NCBI GenBank assembly: GCA_020724065.1
Contig: DYHQ01000005.1
Span: 1 to 45,211, forward strand
Length of the DNA: 45,211 nt
Source of the DNA: Candidatus Puniceispirillum sp.
Lineage (GTDB): Bacteria; Electryoneota; RPQS01; DYHQ01
Direction of reading: 5' to 3'
Below the pieces are notes generated by a model. The model was given only the letters and a program-made list of their open reading frames with translations. It was not told the DNA's origin and searched no databases. This document shows, piece by piece, positions 24,293 to 32,566 of this stretch; the first letter of the stretch is position 1; each line of letters opens with the position of its first letter. The position numbers and the translations under genes are program-made.

Positions 24293-25693
24293 ATGGCGCC
24301 ACGATCTCACTCTTTCCGTTCGCATCCGCGTCCCTATCGAGCCGCGGCCGACATGATTTTGCGGCTCCTGCGGATTTTTGTTCCTTTGGCAATCGTCGGA
24401 GCGATTTTCTACCTACTTATTGATCGCCCGCAGACGGTCACCGGCCGACTTCGCGTAACGAGCGATGTGAAAGGAGCTGAAGTCCTCCTGGACGGTATGC
24501 AGGTCGGAGTGGTGACGGATACGACCCTCTCACGAGTCGTCGCCGGGCGCAGGTCCGTAGCGGTTCGCAAATCAGGCTATCTTGCGGAGCCGGAGGTCGT
24601 CTTTATTGATGTGAAACAAGACACTCTAACGGTCGTGACCTTTCGTCTGATAGAGCGTGCAGCCGCTTCGCGGGATAGCGATTCCATCGGATTTCTGGAA
24701 TCTCTGCGTGAAGATATTCCAGTTGACTGGGAGGAGATGGCTCCTCCATCGCTTTCATCGGACGATGCCGCACGCCATCGTCCGGATGAGTCCGAGGAAG
24801 AATTCGCAGCGACCGAGGAGATGATTGAGCAAGACACGGCTCTTCCGGTGTTTGCGGCGGAGCAGACTCCCGTGCGCGCACAAGAAGGCATTACGGGAGC
24901 CTCGATTGTCGTTTCATCGAATCCACCGGGAGCGGAGATTATTATCAACGGCGATTCGACAGGTCATCAGACCAACTACACATTCCATGATCTCCTGCGC
25001 GGAACCTACTTCGTCGCTGCGCGTAAGCAGGGCTATATCTCGAAACCCGATATTGTGCAGATTGACCTATCTCGTGATTATCAAAATGAATTGGTTGCCT
25101 TCTCGCTCACCCTGGATGCGTCGCTTCCCTCGCCACAACTGACGGTATCTACGGAACCCATCGAAGGGGGCATTCGAGTGGCGGGCAAGCCCGTGGGAAA
25201 AGGGCGCGTTACCCTTGATGTGGCTCTCGGAAAATCCCTCGTGGAGTTTGAGGAAGTCATCGGGTACCGGACACCTGAATCGCAGCTTGTGGAACTTACT
25301 CCCGAAACGACTTCAATGGAGATCATTGGGCGATACGAGCGCCTTGAAGGAAAGGCCTTTCTTGCGGTGATGCCGGCACGGACAAGAACGATTAAGGGAG
25401 AGGAACTACGCGTTTGGGTGGATAATGAGTTGTTCGTTGACAAGCTCGCGCAGAAATTGGACGGGTTCTTGATTCATAAACTTGTGGCAGGGAAACGCTT
25501 GGTCCAAGTTGAATATCAGGGTATGGTACAGAATGTCCATGTGGATCTCTTGGACGATGAGGTTTCCACAGTCACTTTTGCGATTGAGAGTTTTCTCAGC
25601 AAGAAGAGCCTGCGTCTCCGGATTGAGCCCGTGACGAGCCTCAAGGACTGGCAAAAGCGCACGCGAAAATTGGCGATCGTGGAACAGAAGTAA
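24293..25693 (+). CDS. Membrane-anchored protein with PEGA repeats
   Basis: 466 aa. A basic N-terminus, then one membrane helix at about residues 25-43 (FVPLAIVGAIFYLLI). Two PEGA domains are clear: residues ~50-118 (RLRVTSDVKGAEVLLDGMQV, VAVRKSGYLAEP) and ~203-275 (IVVSSNPPGAEIIINGDSTG, VAARKQGYISKP), with an acidic, Pro/Ser-rich linker between. A third, degenerate one spans about 282-350 (LTVSTEPIEGGIRVAGK). The C-terminal ~115 residues show no familiar domain. ATG 24293 is used; ATG 24353 is an alternative that would remove the basic N-terminus. The domains probably face the periplasm. Molecular role unknown. Confidence 0.85.
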   Translation: MAPRSHSFRSHPRPYRAAADMILRLLRIFVPLAIVGAIFYLLIDRPQTVTGRLRVTSDVKGAEVLLDGMQVGVVTDTTLSRVVAGRRSVAVRKSGYLAEPEVVFIDVKQDTLTVVTFRLIERAAASRDSDSIGFLESLREDIPVDWEEMAPPSLSSDDAARHRPDESEEEFAATEEMIEQDTALPVFAAEQTPVRAQEGITGASIVVSSNPPGAEIIINGDSTGHQTNYTFHDLLRGTYFVAARKQGYISKPDIVQIDLSRDYQNELVAFSLTLDASLPSPQLTVSTEPIEGGIRVAGKPVGKGRVTLDVALGKSLVEFEEVIGYRTPESQLVELTPETTSMEIIGRYERLEGKAFLAVMPARTRTIKGEELRVWVDNELFVDKLAQKLDGFLIHKLVAGKRLVQVEYQGMVQNVHVDLLDDEVSTVTFAIESFLSKKSLRLRIEPVTSLKDWQKRTRKLAIVEQK

Positions 25694-25739
25694 CCCTTGT
25701 ATTGGCCTGTGAACCCCTTCTGACACTGCGAATCATCGG

Positions 25740-25761
25740 ACCCTCTCCTCGAGGGTTTTTT
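25740..25761 (+). terminator. Rho-independent terminator after the PEGA gene
   Basis: A 6-bp stem ACCCTC (25740-25745) / GAGGGT (25751-25756) with a five-base loop TCCTC is followed by a T-run (25756-25761, TTTTTT). It lies 47 bases after the PEGA stop and 25 bases before the rluB start, in the 92-base spacer 25694-25785, and is the only clear plus-strand intrinsic terminator in the window. rluB and selB may therefore start from a separate promoter, not identified. Confidence 0.72.
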
Positions 25762-25785
25762 CTTAGATTCCATCTATCGCAATCG

Positions 25786-26526
25786 ATGAGAGAACGGCTG
25801 CAGAAAATCCTGGCACGTTGGGGCGTTGCCTCTCGGCGAACCTGCGAGCAACTGATTCGGGACGGACGAGTCACGGTCAATGGTGTTCCTATTCGCCAAC
25901 TTGGATCCAAAGTTGATCCGGAGCAAGATACGATTCAGTTTGATGGACACCTCCTGTCCCGTGTCCCTCCCGACAGAATTGTCATCGCCCTGAACAAGCC
26001 GGCTGGCTATCTTTCCACTTGCAAGCGTGCGGGCTCCAAGAGCCCAACCGTTATTGACCTCATTTCCGTTGAGGCGCGTCTTTTTCCAATTGGGCGTTTG
26101 GATCGCGAAAGTTCGGGTTTGCTCCTGGTGACGAACGACGGTGAGTTTGCCCATCGGATTATGCATCCTCGGTTTGGCTATGACAAAGAATATCTTGTCC
26201 ATGTGCAGGCGCCGCTGGAGCCGTCGCAGTTGAACCGGCTTCGGGGTGGAGTAGTTCTGGATGGTCGCCTCGCAAAACCTCTTGCGGTGCATCCTTCGAG
26301 CGCTGCGGCCTTCACGATGATTCTGGAGGAGGGGCGAAAGCGTGAAGTCCGCCGCATGGTAGAGGCTGTCGGCGCAACCGTCGTCGAATTGTGCCGCATC
26401 CGAGTAGGATCCTTTAGCTTAAAGGATATTCCCTCAGGCCGCTGGCGCAGACTGACAGAGAGGGAGGTGGAGGAGTTGTGCAACTATCGTCGAGATGCTT
26501 CCGGTAAGAAGTCGCTCAGCGGGTGA
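25786..26526 (+). CDS. rluB: Ribosomal large-subunit pseudouridine synthase, RsuA/RluB family
   Basis: 246 aa. S4 RNA-binding domain at residues 1-50 (ERLQKILARWGVASRRTCEQ, GRVTVNGV) and a pseudouridine synthase core: ALNKPAGYLSTC, FPIGRLDRESSGLLLVTNDGE with catalytic Asp106, RFGYDKEYLV and the C-terminal LEEGRKREVRRMVEAVG. The family modifies uridines in 23S or 16S rRNA; RluB/RluE/RsuA cannot be separated by eye, so the symbol is tentative. ATG 25786 follows the terminator; the longer frame starting at 25702 would read through it and was rejected. Confidence 0.9.
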   Translation: MRERLQKILARWGVASRRTCEQLIRDGRVTVNGVPIRQLGSKVDPEQDTIQFDGHLLSRVPPDRIVIALNKPAGYLSTCKRAGSKSPTVIDLISVEARLFPIGRLDRESSGLLLVTNDGEFAHRIMHPRFGYDKEYLVHVQAPLEPSQLNRLRGGVVLDGRLAKPLAVHPSSAAAFTMILEEGRKREVRRMVEAVGATVVELCRIRVGSFSLKDIPSGRWRRLTEREVEELCNYRRDASGKKSLSG

Positions 26527-26544
26527 CACTGCGGAGAAGGCATT

Positions 26545-28413
26545 GTGGGACACATAATCATTGGCACGGCCGGACATATTGACCACGGAAAATCGCTGCT
26601 TGTCAAAGCTCTGACGGGCACGGATCCGGATCGGCTGCCCGAAGAACAACAGCGCCACATCACCATAGACCTCGGCTTCGCTTTCTTGGACGATGTCGCG
26701 GCCATTATTGATGTTCCAGGTCACGAGCGGTTTGTTCACAATATGGTTGCGGGAGCCGCGACGATAGACTATGCCATGTTGATTGTCGCCGCCGATGATG
26801 GTATCATGCCTCAAACGCAGGAGCATCTTGACATCCTCCGTTTTCTTGGAATCGAACAGGGCGCGGTCGTCATTACAAAGGCGGATTTGGTCGAGGATGC
26901 GTGGCTCGAACTCGTGCGCGAGCAGATTGCGGAAGTCACCGCAAACACTTTTCTCCAAGAGGCTCCGGTTCATGTTGTGGATTCTGTCAGCGGTCGTGGA
27001 ATCTCGCAACTGCGGAACTTCCTGCTTGGGGAGATGCCCGCGTTGCAGCGCAAGGGCGACAGGGGGTTTTTTCGATTGCCCATTGATCGTGTCTTTCAAA
27101 TGAAAGGACATGGTACTATTGTGACGGGCACGGTGCTCTCGGGAAAAGTCTCTGTGGAAGACCGGCTCGAGTTGCTTCCTCAGAGGAGAGAAGTTCGCGT
27201 GCGCGGCCTGCAGATGCACGGCCAATCTCAGGCTTCCCTCAGTATGGGGCAGCGTGCCGCGATTAATCTGGGAGGCGTAGATCGGCAGCTTCTCGAGCGC
27301 GGAGATGTCTTGGCTACACCGGATTACATGGTGCCATCTCAGCGTCTGCGAGCAAAGATAAGTCTCTTGAAACATGTTTCACCATTAAGAAACCGACAGC
27401 GTGTTCGAGTTCATATCGGCACGCAAGAAATCATGGCGCGCGTTCTCCTTTTGGTACCGGATGGAGCCTTTGTGGATTTCACTCTCGATGTTCCAACGGC
27501 AGCGTCGCGTCTCGATCGCTTCGTCTTGCGCAGCTATTCTCCCATGGTGACAATCGGCGGTGGTGTGGTTGTGGAGGTCAGTCCCCCACAAATCATGAAA
27601 CGGAATCGTATTGCCGAGATGGAAGTGAGCCTCTCGTTGAGTGAGGCGAGTGGACAGGACTTCATTCGCATTTTTCTGGACAAGCGCGCTCCCTATGGAG
27701 CGACTCTAACGGAGTTGACTCAAGTTAGCGGTTTCGGCTCGGAGAGCGTCACTCTTTGGCTCACGAATTTGGTCGCTCATCAAGCAGTGGTGACGCTCGG
27801 CGAGAGATACCTGTCGGCAGCATCCCTGAAGCAGATTCGCCAGCAAATCCTCGATACGCTCGCGGAATTTCATCGCCAGAAGCCGGAGTTTCCTAATATG
27901 GAATGGGCCGAATTGCGTCAGGCGGCCTTGCCGGGTATTCCGGAGAATCTCCTCGCTCTCATCCTCAGGACGCTTCTCGATGATGGAAAAGTCAAACTCG
28001 AGGGCTCCGGCATTCGTCTCTCGAGCCATCGCGCGATGCTGGCTACAGAGCGTGAAGCATTGGCAGAAAGACTCTTAGCTCTAATCCAAAATTCCGGTTT
28101 TCGACCCCCACCTGTTGCTGACATCGCAAAGACCTTGGATGTGTCTTCAAACGAGATGGTCAAGATGCTGGGGTTGCTTGTCAAGCAGGGACGACTTGTG
28201 CGCTTGGAACCGGAGCTCTTCTTTCATCCAACCGTTTTCGAAGCGGCGGTCTCGAAATTGCGCAGTGAAATCGCCGCGCGTGGAGGGGTAACCGTCGGAA
28301 ACATTACGGCGCTGCTTGATTCAAGCCGGAAATATGTGGTACCGTTCTTGGAGTACACGGATAAGGTCGGCGTGACACGACGCGAGGGAGACCAACGCAT
28401 TGCCGGGTCATAG
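26545..28413 (+). CDS. selB: Selenocysteine-specific elongation factor SelB
   Basis: 622 aa, usual SelB length. The GTPase has GTAGHIDHGKSLLVKAL (P-loop, residues 7-23), DVPGHERFVHNMVAGA (G3), VVITKADLV (G4). Conserved IDLGFAF follows switch I, where RHITID replaces the common RGITID. After the beta-barrel domains (about 180-350) come the winged-helix repeats of the C-terminus that bind the SECIS hairpin (for example ALAERLLALIQNSGFRPPPV, DVSSNEMVKMLGLLVKQGRLVRL, RGGVTVGNITALLDSSRKYVVPFLEYTD). It brings Sec-tRNA to UGA at the ribosome. The start is GTG 26545, 18 bases after rluB. Together with selA it confirms a selenocysteine system. Confidence 0.96.
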   Translation: MGHIIIGTAGHIDHGKSLLVKALTGTDPDRLPEEQQRHITIDLGFAFLDDVAAIIDVPGHERFVHNMVAGAATIDYAMLIVAADDGIMPQTQEHLDILRFLGIEQGAVVITKADLVEDAWLELVREQIAEVTANTFLQEAPVHVVDSVSGRGISQLRNFLLGEMPALQRKGDRGFFRLPIDRVFQMKGHGTIVTGTVLSGKVSVEDRLELLPQRREVRVRGLQMHGQSQASLSMGQRAAINLGGVDRQLLERGDVLATPDYMVPSQRLRAKISLLKHVSPLRNRQRVRVHIGTQEIMARVLLLVPDGAFVDFTLDVPTAASRLDRFVLRSYSPMVTIGGGVVVEVSPPQIMKRNRIAEMEVSLSLSEASGQDFIRIFLDKRAPYGATLTELTQVSGFGSESVTLWLTNLVAHQAVVTLGERYLSAASLKQIRQQILDTLAEFHRQKPEFPNMEWAELRQAALPGIPENLLALILRTLLDDGKVKLEGSGIRLSSHRAMLATEREALAERLLALIQNSGFRPPPVADIAKTLDVSSNEMVKMLGLLVKQGRLVRLEPELFFHPTVFEAAVSKLRSEIAARGGVTVGNITALLDSSRKYVVPFLEYTDKVGVTRREGDQRIAGS

Positions 28414-28414
28414 C

Positions 28415-29749
28415 GTGAAGAGGAGGACTGCGCGGCCTACGCTGCTGCTGGCTGATCCCAACGGGCGAATCTTCGATTATCCCTTTCTTGAATGTGTTGG
28501 TAAGAGCGGCTCCCAGTTCACGGCAGTTAGACAATGGATCCCGCTTCCCGAGGGAAGCAAACTTTTCACGCTTCCGGAGCGGAGTGCATTGGGTTGGGAT
28601 CCGGATGCTCAACAATTGCGCGCTGTTCGGGATATATGGATAGGGGACTACGCCCCTCTTCCCGTTGCCGCCTTTCTGTCTCCAGGTTATGTTCGCACGC
28701 ACCTACCGGGAACAGAACCCGCGGAACATTCACCCTTGCTGCCGACTTGGGCCTACACATGTGTCGCGTGGCATGAGGGACAATTCGTCGCGGCGGCTTT
28801 CCGCATTGACGCCAATGCGAAATGGCAACCCGAACGATATGACGACAGGGAACTTCTGCCTCGAATCGAGGAAAGGCTCGCTGAGTCGCCTCGCAATCGT
28901 CTTCTGAAACACTTGGCCCATTGTGCGGCGGTTTATCACTGTTTCGCCGCCAAGAATCTTTTTCTGGATCGCTGGGAAGCTCCACTGCCGGTTGCATCCC
29001 GCTGCAATGCCGCTTGCCTGGGTTGTTTGTCGTGGCAACCCAAAGGACGACATGTAAGCTCGCATCATCGCATTCGTTTTCGCCCCTCGGTGAAGGAAAT
29101 TTGCGAGATTGCAGTCCGTCACTTGGAGGTCGCGCCCGAGGCGATGGTCAGTTTCGGCCAGGGCTGTGAAGGGGAACCCATACTCGAGCATGAGCTCATT
29201 GGTGAAGCCATTGCTGCAATCCGAAGCGAAACGAGACGGGGAACGATTCATCTGAACACGAATGGATCACTGCCAAAGACGCTCGAAGCCCTTGTGAAAC
29301 GAGGTCTTGACAGTGTGCGCATATCTCTGAATAGCTGTCTGCCCGAGCGGTACCATGCGTATTTCGCTCCGCAGAATTATTCATTTCTCGATGTGAAACG
29401 GAGCGCGATATTGGCTCGCCAAGCGGGAGCATATCTTCATTTCAATTTGCTCGTTTTTCCCGGCATCTCCGACCAGCAACGGGAGATTGACGCGCTCATG
29501 GACTGGATAGAAGCGACCGGTGTCAACCATCTTCAGTTGAAGAATCTCTGCATTGACCCGGACGCCTATATCGCTGCGATGCCAGATTCCAAGGACAGGG
29601 GAAAGGGGATGAGGCAGTTGGTCAAAGTCCTGCGCTCCAGCGCACGGGATGTGGCTCTGGGCTATTTCAATATTCCCAAGGAAGAGTTCGGCTTGCCGCG
29701 AAAAAGCGCCAAGAAGAAGACAATGGCTCGCGTTGGAGAAACGCCTTAA
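28415..29749 (+). CDS. Radical SAM protein of an uncharacterised family
   Basis: 444 aa. The N-terminal ~185 residues form a domain of unknown function, with a conserved-looking LPEGSKLFTLPERSALGWDPD and LPTWAYTCVAWHEGQFVAAAF. The radical SAM cluster motif CxxxCxxC is at C197, C201 and C204 (SRCNAACLGCLS); MVSFGQGCEGEPIL and HLNTNGSLPKTLEALV are the usual SAM-binding strands. I recall similar proteins in deltaproteobacteria and Clostridia, all unassigned. The start GTG 28415 follows the selB stop by 1 base (TTG 28400 is an alternative); the stop overlaps the addA start (TAATG). No accompanying peptide or cofactor gene is visible that would suggest the substrate. Confidence 0.87.
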   Translation: MKRRTARPTLLLADPNGRIFDYPFLECVGKSGSQFTAVRQWIPLPEGSKLFTLPERSALGWDPDAQQLRAVRDIWIGDYAPLPVAAFLSPGYVRTHLPGTEPAEHSPLLPTWAYTCVAWHEGQFVAAAFRIDANAKWQPERYDDRELLPRIEERLAESPRNRLLKHLAHCAAVYHCFAAKNLFLDRWEAPLPVASRCNAACLGCLSWQPKGRHVSSHHRIRFRPSVKEICEIAVRHLEVAPEAMVSFGQGCEGEPILEHELIGEAIAAIRSETRRGTIHLNTNGSLPKTLEALVKRGLDSVRISLNSCLPERYHAYFAPQNYSFLDVKRSAILARQAGAYLHFNLLVFPGISDQQREIDALMDWIEATGVNHLQLKNLCIDPDAYIAAMPDSKDRGKGMRQLVKVLRSSARDVALGYFNIPKEEFGLPRKSAKKKTMARVGETP

Positions 29750-32559
29750 TGTCAGTGAGCAGCCGCGAAGAAGCTATCCACTGGCCACCGGATCGTCCTT
29801 TGAAGGTCGTCGCCGGTGCAGGTACGGGCAAGACTCGCTTCTTGGTGGAGCGTTTTGTATGTCTGGTGAAAGAAAAGAACATTCCACCCGAGCGAATTCT
29901 CGGTCTGACTTTCACTCGGAAAGCGGCCCAAGAACTGGAAGAGCGTCTTCGAGACAAATTGGAGGTGGGGACCGAGTCTGTTGAGCTGCAGGTACATACT
30001 TTCGACAGTTTCTGGTTGCAGCTCTTGCTGGAATATCCTGCGGAGTCGAAGATCGAGGCGCCCGTCCAAATCCTTGATGATGGGCTTGCGCGCATTCTCC
30101 GACAGCGCATGGTGCATGAGATTAGTCATGGTTGCAGTGAGCTTTCTCTGACATCGTTTCATCACATGAATCTCGTGAACCTTCATCAGGCGGTGTCCGC
30201 CGCACATAAAGTGATCAATTCGGCGAGACTTTCTCTCATAGGTACTGAGAACATTTCTCTTGTGCTTCAGCAGTTGCGGGCAAGCACTTTTCCGGGAGAT
30301 CCCAATGGTGATCTTGCTCAGGAGACGATTCGATTCATAACGGGCGTCTCACAGATTGAGGAGCGGCTCTTGAGTGAGAGTGGCGCACTGGATTATGGCC
30401 ACATTCTCTTGCGCGCGCATCGCTTGTTGGCCGAGAACGCCACGATACGCGAGCAGGCTCGAAGGAGATTTCGCCATCTACTCGTTGACGAAGCACAGGA
30501 TACGAATTTCGGACAATTTGCTCTGTTGAAATTCATCGCGGCGGAAGGATTTTCAAACCTGACTGTCGTTGGCGACGCGCGCCAAAGCATTTTTGGCTTT
30601 CGGGATGCCAGCCCCGAGAGTTTGCAGGATTTTCGGGCGACCGTTTGCACGCTTGGAGAGAATTTTCGCTCGTATCAAGCGGTTCTTGACCTTGCCGTTG
30701 AAGCCCTTTGCCAAGGGAAACCGGAAGAATCCCACACCCTGACGGCACACACGGGCGAGTCGGAAAGACCGTCGGTTGCTGGCTTCCTTGCATCATCAGT
30801 TGCCGAGGAAAATCGCGTCATCTGCGATTTCATTCGGAAGGCAATCAAGAGAGGGAGTCGCCCGGGCGACATAGCCGTTCTGGCGCGCAGCCGCGCGACG
30901 CTCGCAAGGCTTGAAGATAAACTTCGAGCCGAGAGCATTCCAACAATGTCGTTGGTCGGGGGATTCTACCGACGCCCCGAAATCCTTGACGCTCGAGCCT
31001 ATCTGGCCTATCTGCTGGATTCCAATGACCGGGGCGCGGTGGCACGAATCCTTGAAAGGGGCGCCGACTCTTCTTCTCTCGCGGCAATAGGTGACGCGCT
31101 GTCAGCGTACAGTGGGTTTTCGGGAAGCGAAGCCGAGACGGCGGCGGCAAAGGAACGATGGCGCCATCTTTCAGAACTTCGAGGTGAATTCCTCGGCAGG
31201 GACTTGTCACTGAATCTGCGCTGGTTCGGTTATCTCGAAAAGGCGGGATACCTGGCTTGGCTTTCCGCCTGGGGAGAGAAGGATAGATTGCGTGCACAGG
31301 CCAATTTGCGAAAGCTCTACGAACTCACGCACCAATTGGCCACTCCACCCGTTGGGCTCTCGGAGCACGAGATTCTCAACTATCTCGATTTCGCAATTGA
31401 TGCCGGGGAAGATGAGGTCGAAGCTCTTGGTGGCGAATCGGATGGCGTGATCCTTACAACAATTCATCGTGCGAAGGGGCTGGAATTTCCCATTGTCATC
31501 TATTGCGGCGTTCATGACAAAGTGATTCAGCGTCCGCAAGGCTTCTTTGTGCATCTTCGCCCACGCTATGCGAGCGACCATTGGCATTACGAAGGAGCGG
31601 GATTACTTTTGTCAGAAGATTTCGTCAACAAGGAGGTCCAGCCTCCGCCCGACGAGCGCTACAAAGAAGATGCAAGGGGGGAAGAAAAACGACTCGATTA
31701 TGTTGCTTTGACGCGTGCGAAGAAATTGCAGATTGTCTGTGGGCACGAGAGCAAGCGAGGGGGTCTTCCGAAAGTGGTGGAGCTCCTTGAGGATTTTGCC
31801 GCCCGCAGTCCGCAAAGATTTTTCTTTTCGCGCGCACCGGACGCTGAAAGCTTGGCGAGTCTGTTGCCCGATGTGTCTGCCCGCGAGCGCCGCGCGTCGG
31901 TGACCCCCAAGAAGGCGCAAGAAGGTGCTGGCGCGGTGCTCAGTATGTTGCCACTGATTCGCTGGTCGTTTTCGGATTTTGAACGCGAGTACTCCAAGCA
32001 ACAGGGGAGCGTCCCCACACATAGCACATCCAGAGACAAAGACACGCAGAAAGACGCGATACGGCGTGGAGTGTTAGTTCATGATGTGATACGCCTCAGT
32101 GGAAAAGGCCGCGGTTGGCTTTCCACGATTCATGACTTGGATCGCGCTTTTCTCCTGTCCACCTCTGAAACTTCCCATTGGCAGAGGGTCGTGAGTGAAT
32201 TTCTCTCAAGGGATGGAGAGTCCTATTCTGAAATACCTTTCGATCTCTTGATAAGGACAGAGGAATGTCTACTGTGGCTGCGAGGTGCTGTGGACCGTCT
32301 TGAGATTCGGCACGAGAAGGGAAGACTCATTGATTTCAAGACCGGCCAGTGGAATGATGAGACGGCCGCACGAACTGAGCGACAACTCAATTTCTACGCG
32401 ATGGCTTGGCGAAAAGGACTCTGGCCGCAGGCAAAAGAGCTGATGCTTTGCGTTCTGCACTTGGACGAAGGTCGAATGATCGAGATTCCGCAAAACCCGG
32501 ATTTTGAGGATATTGTAAGAGAGACGGCACGAAGAGCCATCGCAATGGGAGCGATCTGA
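29749..32559 (+). CDS. addA: AddA/RecB-type UvrD helicase with C-terminal nuclease domain
   Basis: 936 aa, shorter than typical AddA (~1200). Superfamily 1A motifs: I VVAGAGTGKT (Lys28), Ia LGLTFTRKAAQELEERL, II LLVDEAQDT, III VVGDARQSIFGFRDASPESL, IV LGENFRSYQ, V VILTTIHRAKGLEFPIVIY, VI RLDYVALTRAKKLQI. The C-terminal ~200 residues carry a PD-(D/E)XK nuclease: RRGVLVHDVIR, LRGAVDRLEIR, LIDFKTGQW and QLNFYAMA. AddA with AddB resects double-strand breaks before RecA loading. Its stop is 7 bases before gpmI. The partner gene (42096) is 9.5 kb further on. A separate UvrD-family nuclease is the alternative, but the nuclease tail favours AddA. Confidence 0.86.
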   Translation: MSVSSREEAIHWPPDRPLKVVAGAGTGKTRFLVERFVCLVKEKNIPPERILGLTFTRKAAQELEERLRDKLEVGTESVELQVHTFDSFWLQLLLEYPAESKIEAPVQILDDGLARILRQRMVHEISHGCSELSLTSFHHMNLVNLHQAVSAAHKVINSARLSLIGTENISLVLQQLRASTFPGDPNGDLAQETIRFITGVSQIEERLLSESGALDYGHILLRAHRLLAENATIREQARRRFRHLLVDEAQDTNFGQFALLKFIAAEGFSNLTVVGDARQSIFGFRDASPESLQDFRATVCTLGENFRSYQAVLDLAVEALCQGKPEESHTLTAHTGESERPSVAGFLASSVAEENRVICDFIRKAIKRGSRPGDIAVLARSRATLARLEDKLRAESIPTMSLVGGFYRRPEILDARAYLAYLLDSNDRGAVARILERGADSSSLAAIGDALSAYSGFSGSEAETAAAKERWRHLSELRGEFLGRDLSLNLRWFGYLEKAGYLAWLSAWGEKDRLRAQANLRKLYELTHQLATPPVGLSEHEILNYLDFAIDAGEDEVEALGGESDGVILTTIHRAKGLEFPIVIYCGVHDKVIQRPQGFFVHLRPRYASDHWHYEGAGLLLSEDFVNKEVQPPPDERYKEDARGEEKRLDYVALTRAKKLQIVCGHESKRGGLPKVVELLEDFAARSPQRFFFSRAPDAESLASLLPDVSARERRASVTPKKAQEGAGAVLSMLPLIRWSFSDFEREYSKQQGSVPTHSTSRDKDTQKDAIRRGVLVHDVIRLSGKGRGWLSTIHDLDRAFLLSTSETSHWQRVVSEFLSRDGESYSEIPFDLLIRTEECLLWLRGAVDRLEIRHEKGRLIDFKTGQWNDETAARTERQLNFYAMAWRKGLWPQAKELMLCVLHLDEGRMIEIPQNPDFEDIVRETARRAIAMGAI

Positions 32560-32566
32560 GGAGACT

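Noticed and set aside
20767-28413. tRNA-Sec (selC) or a selenoprotein with in-frame TGA near selA/selB
   Set aside because: The short gaps cannot hold a ~95-base tRNA with a long extra arm, and reading past the TGA stops I checked shows no continued domain.
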